A stretch of DNA of 64,000 bases from Caulobacter vibrioides (GTDB taxonomy: Bacteria; Pseudomonadota; Alphaproteobacteria; Caulobacterales; Caulobacteraceae). The first letter of the stretch is position 1. Every line of letters starts with the position of its first letter. Positions 37,645 to 46,796 of this stretch are shown in pieces. The translations under genes and the position numbers were made by a program. The notes beneath the pieces are model-generated. The model was not told the DNA's origin. It worked only from the letters and a program-made list of their open reading frames with translations, and did not search any database. Location of the stretch: contig NZ_PJRR01000019.1 in NCBI RefSeq assembly GCF_002858865.1, forward strand, positions 372,001 to 436,000, given 5' to 3'.

Positions 37645-38829
37645 TCAGTTCCAGACGTCGAGATGGAACAGTTTGCGATGCTCTTCTATCGCGAAGCGAT
37701 CGGTCATGCCCGCGATATAGTCGCAGACCACACGGGCTCGGCCGGCTTCGTCGCGGTTCTGCGACTTGGCGAACCAGACGGTGGGCAGCACCTCCGGCTC
37801 GCGCAAGAAAAGCGAGAACATTTCGCCCAGAATACGGCGAGCCTGGCTGCGGGTGCGATTGACGCGCCAGTGGCGGTACATCCGCTCGTAGAGGAAGCCC
37901 CGAAGCCTCGCCAGATCCTCGGCCATGTCCGACGAGAAGGCCACCAGGGCATGGTCCAGCGCACGGACGTCATCGGCCGACTGGACGCCGCTGGCGGCGG
38001 CGCGGTGCAGCGTTTCCCCCATCACGTCGTCGACCATGGCCCCGATCATGCGGCGCACGGCCTCCAGGTGCGTGAGACGCGCGTCGAGATCCGGTCGTTC
38101 GCTCTTCACGGCCGCGAGGATGGGGCCGATCAGCGGCACGTCCATCAGGTCATCCAGCGTGAAGAGACCCGCCGTCACGCCGTCGTCGACGTCATGGTTG
38201 TTGTAGGCGATGTCATCGGCCAGGGCCGCAACCTGGGCCTCGGCCGACGCCCAGGTCCCCAGGCCAAGCTCGTACTCGTTGTCGTACTTGGAGATCGCCT
38301 TCCAGGAGGGCTTGCCCAGCTTGTTGGTCACCGGCCCGTTGTGCTTGATCACGCCCTCGAGCGTTTCCCAGGTCAGGTTCAGGCCGACGAAGTCGGGATA
38401 GCGGTGCTCCAGCTCGGTCACGACCCGGAAGGTCTGGACGTTGTGATCAAAGCCGCCGTACTCGCGCATCTGGATCTCAAGCTCGTCCTCGCCGGCGTGA
38501 CCGAACGGCGGATGGCCCAGATCATGGGCCAGAGCGATGGTCTCGGCGAGGTCGGCGTCCAGGCCCAGGGCCGTCGCCAGTGAGCGGGCCACCTGCGCCA
38601 CCTCCAGCGTATGGGTCAGGCGGGTGCGGAAGTTGTCGCCTTCATGAGCGACGAAGACCTGGGTCTTCTCCTTCAGGCGGCGGAAGGCCGAGGTATGGAT
38701 GATGCGGTCGCGATCGCGCGCGAACGGCGTACGCGTGCGGCTCTCGTCCTCCTTGAACCGACGTCCCTTCGATTTGGAGGGATCTTCGGCGTAGGGCGCG
38801 CGGGGAACGAAGTACGGAGCCTGAGACAT
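37645..38829 (-). CDS. dgt: Deoxyguanosinetriphosphate triphosphohydrolase-like protein
   Basis: 394 residues. This HD-domain enzyme splits dNTPs into deoxynucleoside and triphosphate. The metal ligands are in [37 protein letters not shown], and the later [14 protein letters not shown]. The N-terminal [30 protein letters not shown] is characteristic of the bacterial dGTPase-like group. It is divergent from erpA, as in many alphaproteobacteria. Confidence 0.94.
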   Translation of the reverse strand: MSQAPYFVPRAPYAEDPSKSKGRRFKEDESRTRTPFARDRDRIIHTSAFRRLKEKTQVFVAHEGDNFRTRLTHTLEVAQVARSLATALGLDADLAETIALAHDLGHPPFGHAGEDELEIQMREYGGFDHNVQTFRVVTELEHRYPDFVGLNLTWETLEGVIKHNGPVTNKLGKPSWKAISKYDNEYELGLGTWASAEAQVAALADDIAYNNHDVDDGVTAGLFTLDDLMDVPLIGPILAAVKSERPDLDARLTHLEAVRRMIGAMVDDVMGETLHRAAASGVQSADDVRALDHALVAFSSDMAEDLARLRGFLYERMYRHWRVNRTRSQARRILGEMFSLFLREPEVLPTVWFAKSQNRDEAGRARVVCDYIAGMTDRFAIEEHRKLFHLDVWN

Positions 38830-38917
38830 AGACCGCCTTTATCGCATTGGACGATTTGGCCCCTTCCGAAGAGGCCGCGACACCCTCATATAGGCCGAAG
38901 GTAACTTTTCCACAGCC

Positions 38918-39250
38918 ATGACCCAGATCGACTTAACGCTTTCCGAAAACGCAGCACGCCGGATCAAGGCCATCGGCGAGGCCGAAGGGCGCGCCCTTAT
39001 GCTCCGCGTCGCGGTGGATGGTGGGGGCTGCTCGGGCTTTCAGTACCGCTTCGACCTGGTCGAAAGCGTTGAGGACGATGACCTCAAGGTCGAGCGTGAC
39101 GGCGCCGCGGCCCTGGTGGACGTGGTGTCCCTGGCGCTTCTGAAGGGCTCGGAGATCGACTTCGTCGACGAGCTGGCCGGGGCGGAGTTCCGGATTCGCA
39201 ACCCAAACGCCAAGTCCAGCTGCGGCTGCGGCGTCAGCTTCTCGATCTGA
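38918..39250 (+). CDS. erpA: Iron-sulfur cluster insertion protein ErpA
   Basis: 110 residues, A-type carrier. The three conserved cysteines are in GGGCSGFQY and the C-terminal SSCGCGVSFSI. The N-terminus (MTQIDLTLSENAARRIKAI) is standard. It delivers Fe-S clusters to apoproteins; ThiC in this window is one possible client. The choice between ErpA and IscA is from overall resemblance. Confidence 0.9.
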   Translation: MTQIDLTLSENAARRIKAIGEAEGRALMLRVAVDGGGCSGFQYRFDLVESVEDDDLKVERDGAAALVDVVSLALLKGSEIDFVDELAGAEFRIRNPNAKSSCGCGVSFSI

Positions 39251-39254
39251 ACCG

Positions 39255-39593
39255 TCAGACCGGCACGAACTGCAGAAGCGTGACCGTCGCCGCGCCCCAG
39301 GCCAGCGGCGTGATCATGGCGGCCCACGCCAGCGGCGACGCGCCCTTGCGCCAAAGGATCCAGCCCGCCAGCGGGCCCAGCAAGCAGACCACCCAGAACA
39401 GGGCGGCGAAAGCGAAGCCGAGCCAGGCGATCGGATTGAGGGCGTTGCCGGCGCGGTCAAAGACCAGAGGCGTGAAAATCGCCAGGACAGCGCCCAGCAC
39501 GGCCAGCACGCCGCATACGCACGTCGCCAGCGTCATCAACGCCAGCTGCGTGCGGTCGACAGACTTTTTCCCCGACTTGAGCGCGGCCTTCAT
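39255..39593 (-). CDS. Hypothetical membrane protein
   Basis: 112 residues. A basic start (MKAALKSGKKSVDRTQ) leads to three hydrophobic segments (TLATCVCGVLAVLGAVLAIFTPLVF, WLGFAFAALFWVVCLLGPLAGWILW, LAWAAMITPLAWGAATVTLLQ). I recognise no family. It ends 5 bp from the erpA stop, convergent with it, and is divergent from xth. Confidence 0.7.
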   Translation of the reverse strand: MKAALKSGKKSVDRTQLALMTLATCVCGVLAVLGAVLAIFTPLVFDRAGNALNPIAWLGFAFAALFWVVCLLGPLAGWILWRKGASPLAWAAMITPLAWGAATVTLLQFVPV

Positions 39594-39628
39594 GCGCCCT
39601 AGCCTCCCGCCGCACCTTGGAGCCGTCA

Positions 39629-40417
39629 ATGCGTATCGCCACCTGGAACGTCAATTCGATCAATGCTCGCCTGGAAGGGGTATTGGCGTGGTTCGAATCG
39701 GAAGCTCCCGACGTGGCCGTGCTGCAGGAGATCAAGTGCGTCGACGAAAAGTTCCCGACCGAAGCCTTTGAACGGCTTGGCTATAACGTCGCGGTTCACG
39801 GCCAGAAGACCTACAATGGCGTGGCGCTGCTCTCGAAGCATCCGATCGAGGATGTCCGCAAGGGGCTGCCCTTCCTGTCCGAGGACGAGGTCGACGAGCA
39901 GGCGCGCTATGTCGAGGCGGTGATCGCCGCGCCGACGCCGTTCCGCGTCGTGGGCATCTATTTGCCGAACGGCAATCCGATCGGGACTGAGAAGTTCGCC
40001 TACAAGCTTTCCTGGATGCGCCGCTTGCACGCCCACGCCCAAGGCCTCTTGGCGTTCGAGGAACCGCTGGTGATCGCCGGCGACTACAACGTCATTCCGG
40101 AGGTCGAGGACGTCGCCAACCCGCAGGCCTGGCTGGGCGACGCCCTGTTTCAGCCGGAGAGCCGCGCAGCCTTCCGCGCCTTGAAGAACCTGGGCTTCGC
40201 CGACGCCTATATGCAGGCCGACGGCGCGCCGGGCGGCTACACCTTCTGGGACTATCAGGCCGGCGCCTGGCAGCGGAACCTCGGCATCCGCATCGACCAC
40301 CTGCTGCTGTCGCCGCAGGCGGCCGACCGTTTGACGGGCCTCGTCATCCACCGCGACGAACGCGACAAGGAAAAGCCCTCGGACCACGTGCCGGTGGTCG
40401 GTCGTTTCCGTATCTAG
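39629..40417 (+). CDS. xth: Exodeoxyribonuclease III
   Basis: 262 residues. Xth is an AP endonuclease and 3'-exonuclease in base excision repair. The exonuclease-endonuclease-phosphatase motifs are visible: ATWNVNSINARL, VLQEIKCVD, YNGVALLSK, GIYLPNGNP, IAGDYNVIP, and the C-terminal IRIDHLLLS and KPSDHVPV with the catalytic Asp and His. The start at 39629 gives the canonical MRIATWN. Confidence 0.95.
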   Translation: MRIATWNVNSINARLEGVLAWFESEAPDVAVLQEIKCVDEKFPTEAFERLGYNVAVHGQKTYNGVALLSKHPIEDVRKGLPFLSEDEVDEQARYVEAVIAAPTPFRVVGIYLPNGNPIGTEKFAYKLSWMRRLHAHAQGLLAFEEPLVIAGDYNVIPEVEDVANPQAWLGDALFQPESRAAFRALKNLGFADAYMQADGAPGGYTFWDYQAGAWQRNLGIRIDHLLLSPQAADRLTGLVIHRDERDKEKPSDHVPVVGRFRI

Positions 40418-40465
40418 GGGCTGCCCCTGTCCCGGAATCGGGACTCCCTCTAGCCTGTGCCCACT

Positions 40466-41386
40466 ATGAGCGAACTCGCGCGTCTTTTGCTGTTCGTGGC
40501 CATCGCCGGCTCGGCGGTGACGTTCCTGGGCAGCCTGGCCATCTGGTACGGCGATGAGGACCGGCGCATTCGCCGCGCCCTCCGCAACGTTCTCAAGAGC
40601 GAGCCGGAAGGCGTCGTGGTCGCGCGGGGCCGTGGCCGGGGCGCCGGCTTTTCCTTTTCCACCAACCTGCTGGCGGTGGCCTGGGATCGCGGCGCCTGGT
40701 GCCTGATCTATCGCCTCGACGAACTGGTCGGCGCTGAGCTGCTCGTCGACGGTCAGGTGATGGGACGCGTGTTCCGAGGCGAAGGTCGGCGAGCGATCGA
40801 CCATGTCGCGCCCCAGGCCCAGACCGTCGCCCTGCGCCTGATCTTCGATGATCCGCGCAATCCTGACTTCACCCTGGACCTCTGGGCGCCGGGCGACGAG
40901 ACGCGCCGTGAAAGCAAATCGCCCGCCGAGCTGATGCAGGAGGCCAATCGCTGGCTGGCCCGCTGCGAGGCGATCGTACGCCGTCCGCTTCCACCGCGCC
41001 CCGTCCGAGAGGTGGCCGAGACAGTGGTCGCGCCGCCGCCGCGTCCCGCTGCCCCCATCGCGCCGATCGAGCCGGAAGCGGAGGACGACGATCTCCATCC
41101 GCCGCCGCCGCCCCTGCCGGATACGCCGCCGCCATTGGCGCGGCGCTCATCGTTCGACGACGCGCGGCGACCACTGACCTCGCGGCCTGGATCCCGCCCT
41201 GCGCCGCCGCCCATCGAGCGGGAACCCGACATGTTCGAGGACCCGCCCTGGGACGATGATGAGTCTGCGTCGCCTGTCAGTCCCCCCGTCAGCCACCCGC
41301 AGCCGACCTATCAGCCAGTCTCGAAAGCGCGGCGGGAAACCCACAGCGATCAGGACGAGTTGCCGTTCGATCTCGACGAGGACTGA
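40466..41386 (+). CDS. Hypothetical membrane-anchored protein with Pro-rich tail
   Basis: 306 residues. One N-terminal membrane helix (LARLLLFVAIAGSAVTFLGSLAIWYG) precedes a compact domain (about 30-155) with YGDEDRRIRRALRNVLKSEPEGVVVARGRGRG and LLAVAWDRGAWCLIYRLDELVGAELLVDG. The last 130 residues are disordered, rich in Pro, Glu and Asp (HPPPPPLPDTPPPLARR), and end in an acidic DELPFDLDED. I do not recognise the domain. The acidic tail suggests a protein-interaction end. It follows xth and may be co-transcribed. Confidence 0.75.
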   Translation: MSELARLLLFVAIAGSAVTFLGSLAIWYGDEDRRIRRALRNVLKSEPEGVVVARGRGRGAGFSFSTNLLAVAWDRGAWCLIYRLDELVGAELLVDGQVMGRVFRGEGRRAIDHVAPQAQTVALRLIFDDPRNPDFTLDLWAPGDETRRESKSPAELMQEANRWLARCEAIVRRPLPPRPVREVAETVVAPPPRPAAPIAPIEPEAEDDDLHPPPPPLPDTPPPLARRSSFDDARRPLTSRPGSRPAPPPIEREPDMFEDPPWDDDESASPVSPPVSHPQPTYQPVSKARRETHSDQDELPFDLDED

Positions 41387-41393
41387 CAGCGCC

Positions 41394-42032
41394 TCAGCGT
41401 CCGGTCTCGACGGCGATCCAGATCGCGGTGGCCACCAAGGCCACGGCGAAGAGCCTGCGGGTTCTGGGGCTGGAGCCCTCGAGGATCAAACGCCGCGCCA
41501 AGCCGTCTGAAGACAGAACGATCGCGCCGTGAACCGCGATGCTTACGGCGATGTGGGCCCCGCCCAAGATCAGGGCCTGGACAGTCGGCGAGGCATGGCC
41601 GGTCTGGATGAAGCCTGGCAAGAGCGTCACGTAGAACAAGGCGGCTTTGGGGTTGAGCAGGTTCGCCACCAGCCCGCGTCGGAAGTGGATCCACGCCCGC
41701 CCGTCCTCGCCTTGAAAATCGGTCGGCTTCTCACCGCGCCAGGCGTCGAACGCCAGCCAGAAGATATAGGCGACCCCCGCCCAGCGAAGGACTTCATAGA
41801 GCGGGCGGTTAAAGCGGAGAATCTCTGTCAGCCCCGCCACCGAGGCCAGCATGTAGACCAGAAGGCCCGCCGTGATCCCGGCGATCGTCACAACTCCGGC
41901 GCGGCGCCCCTCAACCGCCGAAAGGCCCGCCAGGTAGCCCATGTTCGGCCCCGGCGTGAGCTCGATCAGGACAATCGCCAACAGGAACGGCGCGATCGCG
42001 GCGGGATCGACGGGCCAGGCGGCGTGCGGCAA
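41394..42032 (-). CDS. LysE/RhtB family amino-acid exporter
   Basis: 212 residues with six helices. The family motif ELTPGPNM is near the N-terminus and FRRGLVANLLNPKAALFYVTLLPGF in the middle. LysE/RhtB members export amino acids such as lysine, threonine or homoserine lactones; the substrate is not predictable. Convergent with the hypothetical gene, separated by 7 bp. Confidence 0.9.
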   Translation of the reverse strand: MPHAAWPVDPAAIAPFLLAIVLIELTPGPNMGYLAGLSAVEGRRAGVVTIAGITAGLLVYMLASVAGLTEILRFNRPLYEVLRWAGVAYIFWLAFDAWRGEKPTDFQGEDGRAWIHFRRGLVANLLNPKAALFYVTLLPGFIQTGHASPTVQALILGGAHIAVSIAVHGAIVLSSDGLARRLILEGSSPRTRRLFAVALVATAIWIAVETGR

Positions 42033-42153
42033 ACAGACTCTCCTGAAACGCGGCGCTCAACATCAACGATGATCGCCGTTCGGGCGCCCAGGCTCTGGCG
42101 AGAGGGCGGCGAACGGGCTTACCGTGAACGGACAAGTGGGGGAACACGACAAG

Positions 42154-43983
42154 ATGGATAGACGGCAGTTTCTGTTCGGCGCTGCGGCCTCGGCCCCGCT
42201 GTGGGGCGCGACGGCGGCCTTCTCCGCGACGCCAGGCGTTGGCGATGCGGAACTTCGTGCGCTGCTCGACACCTTCTGGAACGCAGATCTCGACGCTGCG
42301 CCAGAAATGGCCACCACCCGCGGCCTGGACGTCGGCTCCCGAGCGGGCCAGCGCAGCAAGCTGAACGACGCCTCGCGCGCCGGTCGCAACGCCTGGATCA
42401 CCGCGCGCAAGGAACGCCTGGCCGCCCTGGCGCGGGTGGCGCCGGAACGGCTGTCGCCCGAGGCCCGTATCGATCTGGAGGTCGCCACCTACGCCTATCG
42501 CCGCGCCGTCGACGGCGGCGTGAAGTATGACTTCGGCGAAGGTCAGGCCGGCTTCGGCTATGCGCCCTATTCGCCCTACGTACTGAGCCAGTTGACCGGG
42601 TCCTATCAGACGATCCCGGACTTCCTCGACTCCCGCCATCCGGTGCGTACCTCGGACGACGCCGAGGCCTACCTCTCGCGCCTCCAGGCCTACGCCGTCG
42701 CGCTCGACGCGAACACCGAGGCCCTGGCGCTGGACGTCGCCAAGGGCGTCCTGGCCCCCGACTTCGCCCTCGACGCGGGTCTCGCCCAACTCCGCCGGCA
42801 GCGCGCGGCCAGCGCGGCGGAGGCCAGCGTGACCCGCTCGATCGCGAGCCGCGCCGCCAAGGCCGGGCTTGCGGGCGACTGGGCCGGGCGCGCCGCCGCG
42901 ATCGTCAGCGCCGCCGTGCATCCCGCCCTGGACCGCCAGATCGCGGCGCTGGAAGCCGCCCGCGCCAAGGCCAAGGGTGACGCCGGCGTCTGGAAACTGC
43001 CCGACGGTGACGCCTTCTACGCCGACGCCCTGGCCTTCCAGACGACCACGCGCCGCACACCTGACGAGGTGCATCGTCTGGGCCTCGAGCAGGTCGCCGA
43101 ACTGGAAGCCCAGATCGACGCGCGCCTGCGGCGGCTGGGCCTGACCGACGGAACCGTGGCTCAGCGACTCACGGCGCTGTCAGCCCGTGCGGACCAGCAG
43201 TACGCCAACACCGACGCGGGCCGCGCCCAGCTGCTGGCGGATCTCAACGCCCAGACCGCCGCGATCCGGGCCCGTATGGGAACGGTTTTCAAGACCCTCC
43301 CCGCCGCGCCGGTGGAGATCGTCCGCGTGCCGCCGGAGATCGAGGACGGCGCGCCGAACGGCTACGCCCAGGCGCCGGCGCTCGACGGTTCGCGACCCGG
43401 CCGCTTCTATATCAACCTCAAGGACACGGCCGAGTGGCCCAAGTTCAACCTGCCGACCCTGACCTATCATGAGGCCCTTCCCGGTCACGTCTGGCAGGGG
43501 TCTATCTCCCTGGGCTCGCAGCAGATCCCCATGTTGCGTCGCGCCGGCATGGGCTTTGCGGCCTATGGTGAGGGCTGGGCGCTTTATGCTGAGCAGTTAG
43601 CGGCCGAGATGGGCGTCTATGAGGGCGATCCGCTCGGCGAGATCGGCTACTTGCAGTCGCTGCAGTTCCGCGCGGTGCGACTGGTCGTGGATACAGGCCT
43701 GCACTTCAAACGCTGGAGCCGCGCCCAGGCCACTGACTATATGGTCAGCCAAACGGGCATGCCGCGCGCCCGCGTCCAGCGCGAGATCGACCGCTATTGC
43801 ATCTGGCCGGGCCAAGCCTGCAGCTACAAAATCGGCCACGTCGAGTGGGTGAGGCTGCGCGAACAGGCCCAAAAGCGGGCCGGCGCGCGCTTCGACCTGA
43901 AGACCTTCCACGACGTCCTGCTGCAGGGGCCCATGCCACTGGTCGTGCTGGAGCAGACCCTGGCGAGGATGTTCCCCGCCTGA
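42154..43983 (+). CDS. DUF885 family protein, probable exported metallopeptidase
   Basis: 609 residues. The start at 42154 gives a Tat-like signal (MDRRQFLFGAAASAPLW) with one canonical Arg pair. The DUF885 signature is a gluzincin-like site: TYHEALPGHVWQG (HExxxH) and the downstream GEGWALYAEQLAAEMG with the third-ligand glutamate region. DUF885 proteins are thought to be secreted peptidases. The C-terminal helical part (IDRYCIWPGQACSYKIGH) is standard. Confidence 0.9.
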   Translation: MDRRQFLFGAAASAPLWGATAAFSATPGVGDAELRALLDTFWNADLDAAPEMATTRGLDVGSRAGQRSKLNDASRAGRNAWITARKERLAALARVAPERLSPEARIDLEVATYAYRRAVDGGVKYDFGEGQAGFGYAPYSPYVLSQLTGSYQTIPDFLDSRHPVRTSDDAEAYLSRLQAYAVALDANTEALALDVAKGVLAPDFALDAGLAQLRRQRAASAAEASVTRSIASRAAKAGLAGDWAGRAAAIVSAAVHPALDRQIAALEAARAKAKGDAGVWKLPDGDAFYADALAFQTTTRRTPDEVHRLGLEQVAELEAQIDARLRRLGLTDGTVAQRLTALSARADQQYANTDAGRAQLLADLNAQTAAIRARMGTVFKTLPAAPVEIVRVPPEIEDGAPNGYAQAPALDGSRPGRFYINLKDTAEWPKFNLPTLTYHEALPGHVWQGSISLGSQQIPMLRRAGMGFAAYGEGWALYAEQLAAEMGVYEGDPLGEIGYLQSLQFRAVRLVVDTGLHFKRWSRAQATDYMVSQTGMPRARVQREIDRYCIWPGQACSYKIGHVEWVRLREQAQKRAGARFDLKTFHDVLLQGPMPLVVLEQTLARMFPA

Positions 43984-44012
43984 CGGCGGCGCTTTCGTCG
44001 GTCGAGCGGTCT

Positions 44013-44930
44013 CTAGCCCTCGACCGACTGCTCGACCGCCAGCGCCAGATCCAGCGCCCGCGCGGCCTCCTCGCCGGTCACGACCGGACGGGACGCTTGG
44101 CCGCGCACCGCCGCCAGGAAACCCGCCACCGACAGGCCCAGCGGATCCTTGCCCGCCGGGGTCTCGGTGAAGTTTTCGATCAGCGGATAGGGCGTGGTGT
44201 TGCGGAAGGTGCGCTGGAGGAAGTCGATCTCGACCTCGCCCGAGGGGTAGACGACCTTCATGGTCCGCTCGCGGGCCTCGGCGACGCGCGAGCTGTCGAA
44301 GACGGCGGTGAAGCCGTTGTCGAAGGTCGCCTCGGCCTTAACCCAGTCCAGCGAGGTCGAGCGGGTGATCGCCCCCTCGCCTTCCACCGCGATCGGCTGG
44401 CCGTCGCAAAGCGCCAGGGCCAGGTCGATGTCGTGGATCATCAGGTCCAGCACCACCGAGACGTCGAGATTGCGGTCTGATGGCGTGCCACGCCGCACGG
44501 CTTCCAGCCGCAGAGGCTGCTCGGGGATGTCCAGCAGGCCCATAGCCTGGAACACAACCCGCTCCTGGTGGCCACACGCCAGCGGCACGCCGGCCTTGGC
44601 GGCCGCAGCGACCATCTTGTCGGCGTCGTCGGGCGATACCGCCAAAGGCTTTTCCGAATAGACCGGCTTACCCGCCTTCAGCGCGGCCAGAGCCGGGGCG
44701 GCATGGTGGACGGCCGGCGCGGCGACCGTGACCACATCGACCGCCGCGAGGAACGCGTCCATGTCGTCATAGCCCTGCGCGCCCAGTGGTTCAGCCAGCG
44801 CCTTGGCGCGCGCCAGATCGATATCGAACACGCCGACCAGGGTCACGCCGTCCAATTCGACGTACTTCTTGGCGTGGTAGCCGCCGAACACACCGGCGCC
44901 GACAACGCCCGCTTTCAGAGTCTGGGTCAT
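44013..44930 (-). CDS. Gfo/Idh/MocA family NAD(P)-dependent oxidoreductase
   Basis: 305 residues. N-terminal Rossmann fold with VVGAGVFGGYHAKKY and the catalytic-lysine motif YSEKPLA. The C-terminal alpha/beta domain contains LDLMIHDIDLALAL with the conserved histidine pair. Substrate is unknown; often a sugar or cyclitol. The 3' end overlaps a hairpin at 43997-44028 (GTCGGTCGAG/CTCGACCGAC), which may terminate this and the convergent DUF885 gene. Confidence 0.9.
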   Translation of the reverse strand: MTQTLKAGVVGAGVFGGYHAKKYVELDGVTLVGVFDIDLARAKALAEPLGAQGYDDMDAFLAAVDVVTVAAPAVHHAAPALAALKAGKPVYSEKPLAVSPDDADKMVAAAAKAGVPLACGHQERVVFQAMGLLDIPEQPLRLEAVRRGTPSDRNLDVSVVLDLMIHDIDLALALCDGQPIAVEGEGAITRSTSLDWVKAEATFDNGFTAVFDSSRVAEARERTMKVVYPSGEVEIDFLQRTFRNTTPYPLIENFTETPAGKDPLGLSVAGFLAAVRGQASRPVVTGEEAARALDLALAVEQSVEG

Positions 44931-45048
44931 GGGCCGCTGTCTAGCGCGCTTCGAGGCCGCTTAGAAGCACTGGTGACTTGCGTAAGGGCGCGCTAAACAG
45001 TCGTTTAAATTTGCAACACTTGGCCAAGCCAAGGCAGGGAGGACCCCC

Positions 45049-46074
45049 ATGACCACCTCGCGCGAGATCCGCCTGAAAGCCCGTCCCGTCGGCATGCCGA
45101 AGGATTCCGACTTCGAGCTGGCCACCGTCGAGCTGCCCGCCCCCGGCGACGGCGAAATCCAGGTCAAGAACCTGTGGATGTCGGTCGATCCCTACATGCG
45201 CGGCCGCATGTATGACCGTCCCAGCTACGTCCCGCCCTTCCAACTGGGTGAAGCTCTGCAGGGCGGCGCGATCGGCGAGGTGATCGCCTCCAACGACCCG
45301 GACTTCAAGCCGGGGGACATCGTCAGCTCGATGTTCGGCTGGCGCGAGGCCTACAACGCTCATCCCAAGTCGCTGGCCGCCGCCGGCATGGGCGCCATCA
45401 CCAAGATCGAGACCCACGGCATCCCGCCCCAGGCGTTTCTGGGCGTGGCCGGCATGCCGGGCATGACCGCCTATGCAGGCCTCCTGCGCGTCGCGGCGCT
45501 GAAGGACGGCGATGTAGTGTTCGTGTCGGCCGCCGCCGGCGCCGTCGGCTCGATCGTCTGCCAGATCGCCAAGCTGAAGGGCCACACGGTGATCGGTTCG
45601 GCCGGCGGCCCCGAAAAGGTGGCGTTCCTGAAGTCGATCGGCGTCGACCACGTGATCGACTACAAGGCCACCCCCGACGTGGTCGCCGAACTGGCCAAGG
45701 TCGCGCCCAAGGGTATCGACGTCTATTTCGAGAACGTCGGCGGCGTGCACCTGGAAGCGGCCATCAACTCGGCCCGCCCGTTCGCCCGTTTCGCGCTGTG
45801 CGGCATGATCTCGCAATACAACGAGACCAGTAAGCCGGAAGGCCCGTCGAACATCATCCTGGCCGTCGGCAAGAGCCTGCGCCTGGAGGGCTTCATCGTC
45901 TCCAACCACTTCGACCTCTATCCGCAGTTCGCCAAGGACATGTCCGAGTGGATCAAGGCGGGGAAGATCACCTGGAAAGAAACGGTCGAGGACGGCGTCG
46001 ATCGGGCGCCGAACGCGTTCTTGAAGCTCTTCACCGGTGAGAACCTCGGCAAGATGCTGGTCAAGCTGGGCTAA
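45049..46074 (+). CDS. NADP-dependent medium-chain oxidoreductase (CurA/leukotriene B4 dehydrogenase-like)
   Basis: 341 residues with a strong GGAGG before the ATG. It is a zinc-free MDR enzyme: no zinc cysteines, but SVDPYMRGRM and the nucleotide-binding SAAAGAVGSIVCQIAKLKG, followed by GVDHVIDYKATPD and VYFENVGGVHLEAAI. Such enzymes reduce alkenals, alkenones or quinones. A strong terminator follows. Confidence 0.9.
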   Translation: MTTSREIRLKARPVGMPKDSDFELATVELPAPGDGEIQVKNLWMSVDPYMRGRMYDRPSYVPPFQLGEALQGGAIGEVIASNDPDFKPGDIVSSMFGWREAYNAHPKSLAAAGMGAITKIETHGIPPQAFLGVAGMPGMTAYAGLLRVAALKDGDVVFVSAAAGAVGSIVCQIAKLKGHTVIGSAGGPEKVAFLKSIGVDHVIDYKATPDVVAELAKVAPKGIDVYFENVGGVHLEAAINSARPFARFALCGMISQYNETSKPEGPSNIILAVGKSLRLEGFIVSNHFDLYPQFAKDMSEWIKAGKITWKETVEDGVDRAPNAFLKLFTGENLGKMLVKLG

Positions 46075-46130
46075 CGCTCATTTCGGCAGGTCTCCCCCCC
46101 GCGGCGAGGCCAACCATACTTTACAAACCG

Positions 46131-46167
46131 GACGGGCGGCTGGATCACCAGCCGCCCGTTCTTGTTC
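46131..46167 (+). terminator. Rho-independent terminator after the MDR oxidoreductase
   Basis: A 12-bp perfect stem ACGGGCGGCTGG/CCAGCCGCCCGT with loop ATCA (46132-46159), followed by TCTTGTT. The stop codon of the convergent lipoprotein gene is at its edge. Confidence 0.85.
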
Positions 46168-46513
46168 AGGGCTGCGCGCGAAGCTCGGCGATTTCCAGTC
46201 CCTGCGGGGTCTTCTTGAACGCGAAGGCGACGCGCGATCCAGGCGCGATAGGCGCTTCGGCCAGGACATCTGCATAGACCCTGAAACGATCCCGGCCGGG
46301 CTTGAGACCGGCAGCGCTCGCGCCGTCGTGATCGAGCGTGAGAATCTGGCCCTCAAGACTGGCTACGACGCCCTGCGAGTCGTAGCTCGGGAGGTCCACG
46401 GTGGATGAAACAGCCTCTGCAACGCTGTTTTCCGAACGCGTGTTGGGGGAATCGTTCCCGCAGGCGGCGAGACCCAGAAGCGCAAGGGCGAACATAATAA
46501 CATGAAATTTCAT
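46166..46513 (-). CDS. Small lipoprotein with CusF-like domain
   Basis: 115 residues from ATG 46513. A lipoprotein signal with lipobox LAAC (near Cys18) is followed by a Ser-rich spacer and a small beta domain: QGVVASLEGQILTLDHDGA, GLKPGRDRFRVYAD, and PGSRVAFAFKKTPQGLEIAEL. The layout matches the CusF/copper-chaperone-like beta-barrel, but the metal-binding Met/His residues of CusF are not obvious, so metal binding is unsupported. Confidence 0.65.
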   Translation of the reverse strand: MKFHVIMFALALLGLAACGNDSPNTRSENSVAEAVSSTVDLPSYDSQGVVASLEGQILTLDHDGASAAGLKPGRDRFRVYADVLAEAPIAPGSRVAFAFKKTPQGLEIAELRAQP

Positions 46514-46796
46514 ATACTTACCCATTCCCCTGAACACGACGCGCGATCACTTTGGCCTGCAGCGTCACGAAATCTTCTCGCAACTGCGAAATCCGCGTGA
46601 TTTCCGGTAGCGAATTTGTGATCGAAGTTTTACTGTAGAGACACCGGCGGCTCTCCACGCCGGTATCATCCGTCGCGAAGCGCCAAAAGACGCCTGCCGG
46701 TTCCCTAGCGAACCCATCGGCAAGCGAAAAGGCCCCCCGACGGAAGACGCGCGCGGAGAGAGCCCGGCCCGCCGGAAAAGTCCGAGATCTGACGAT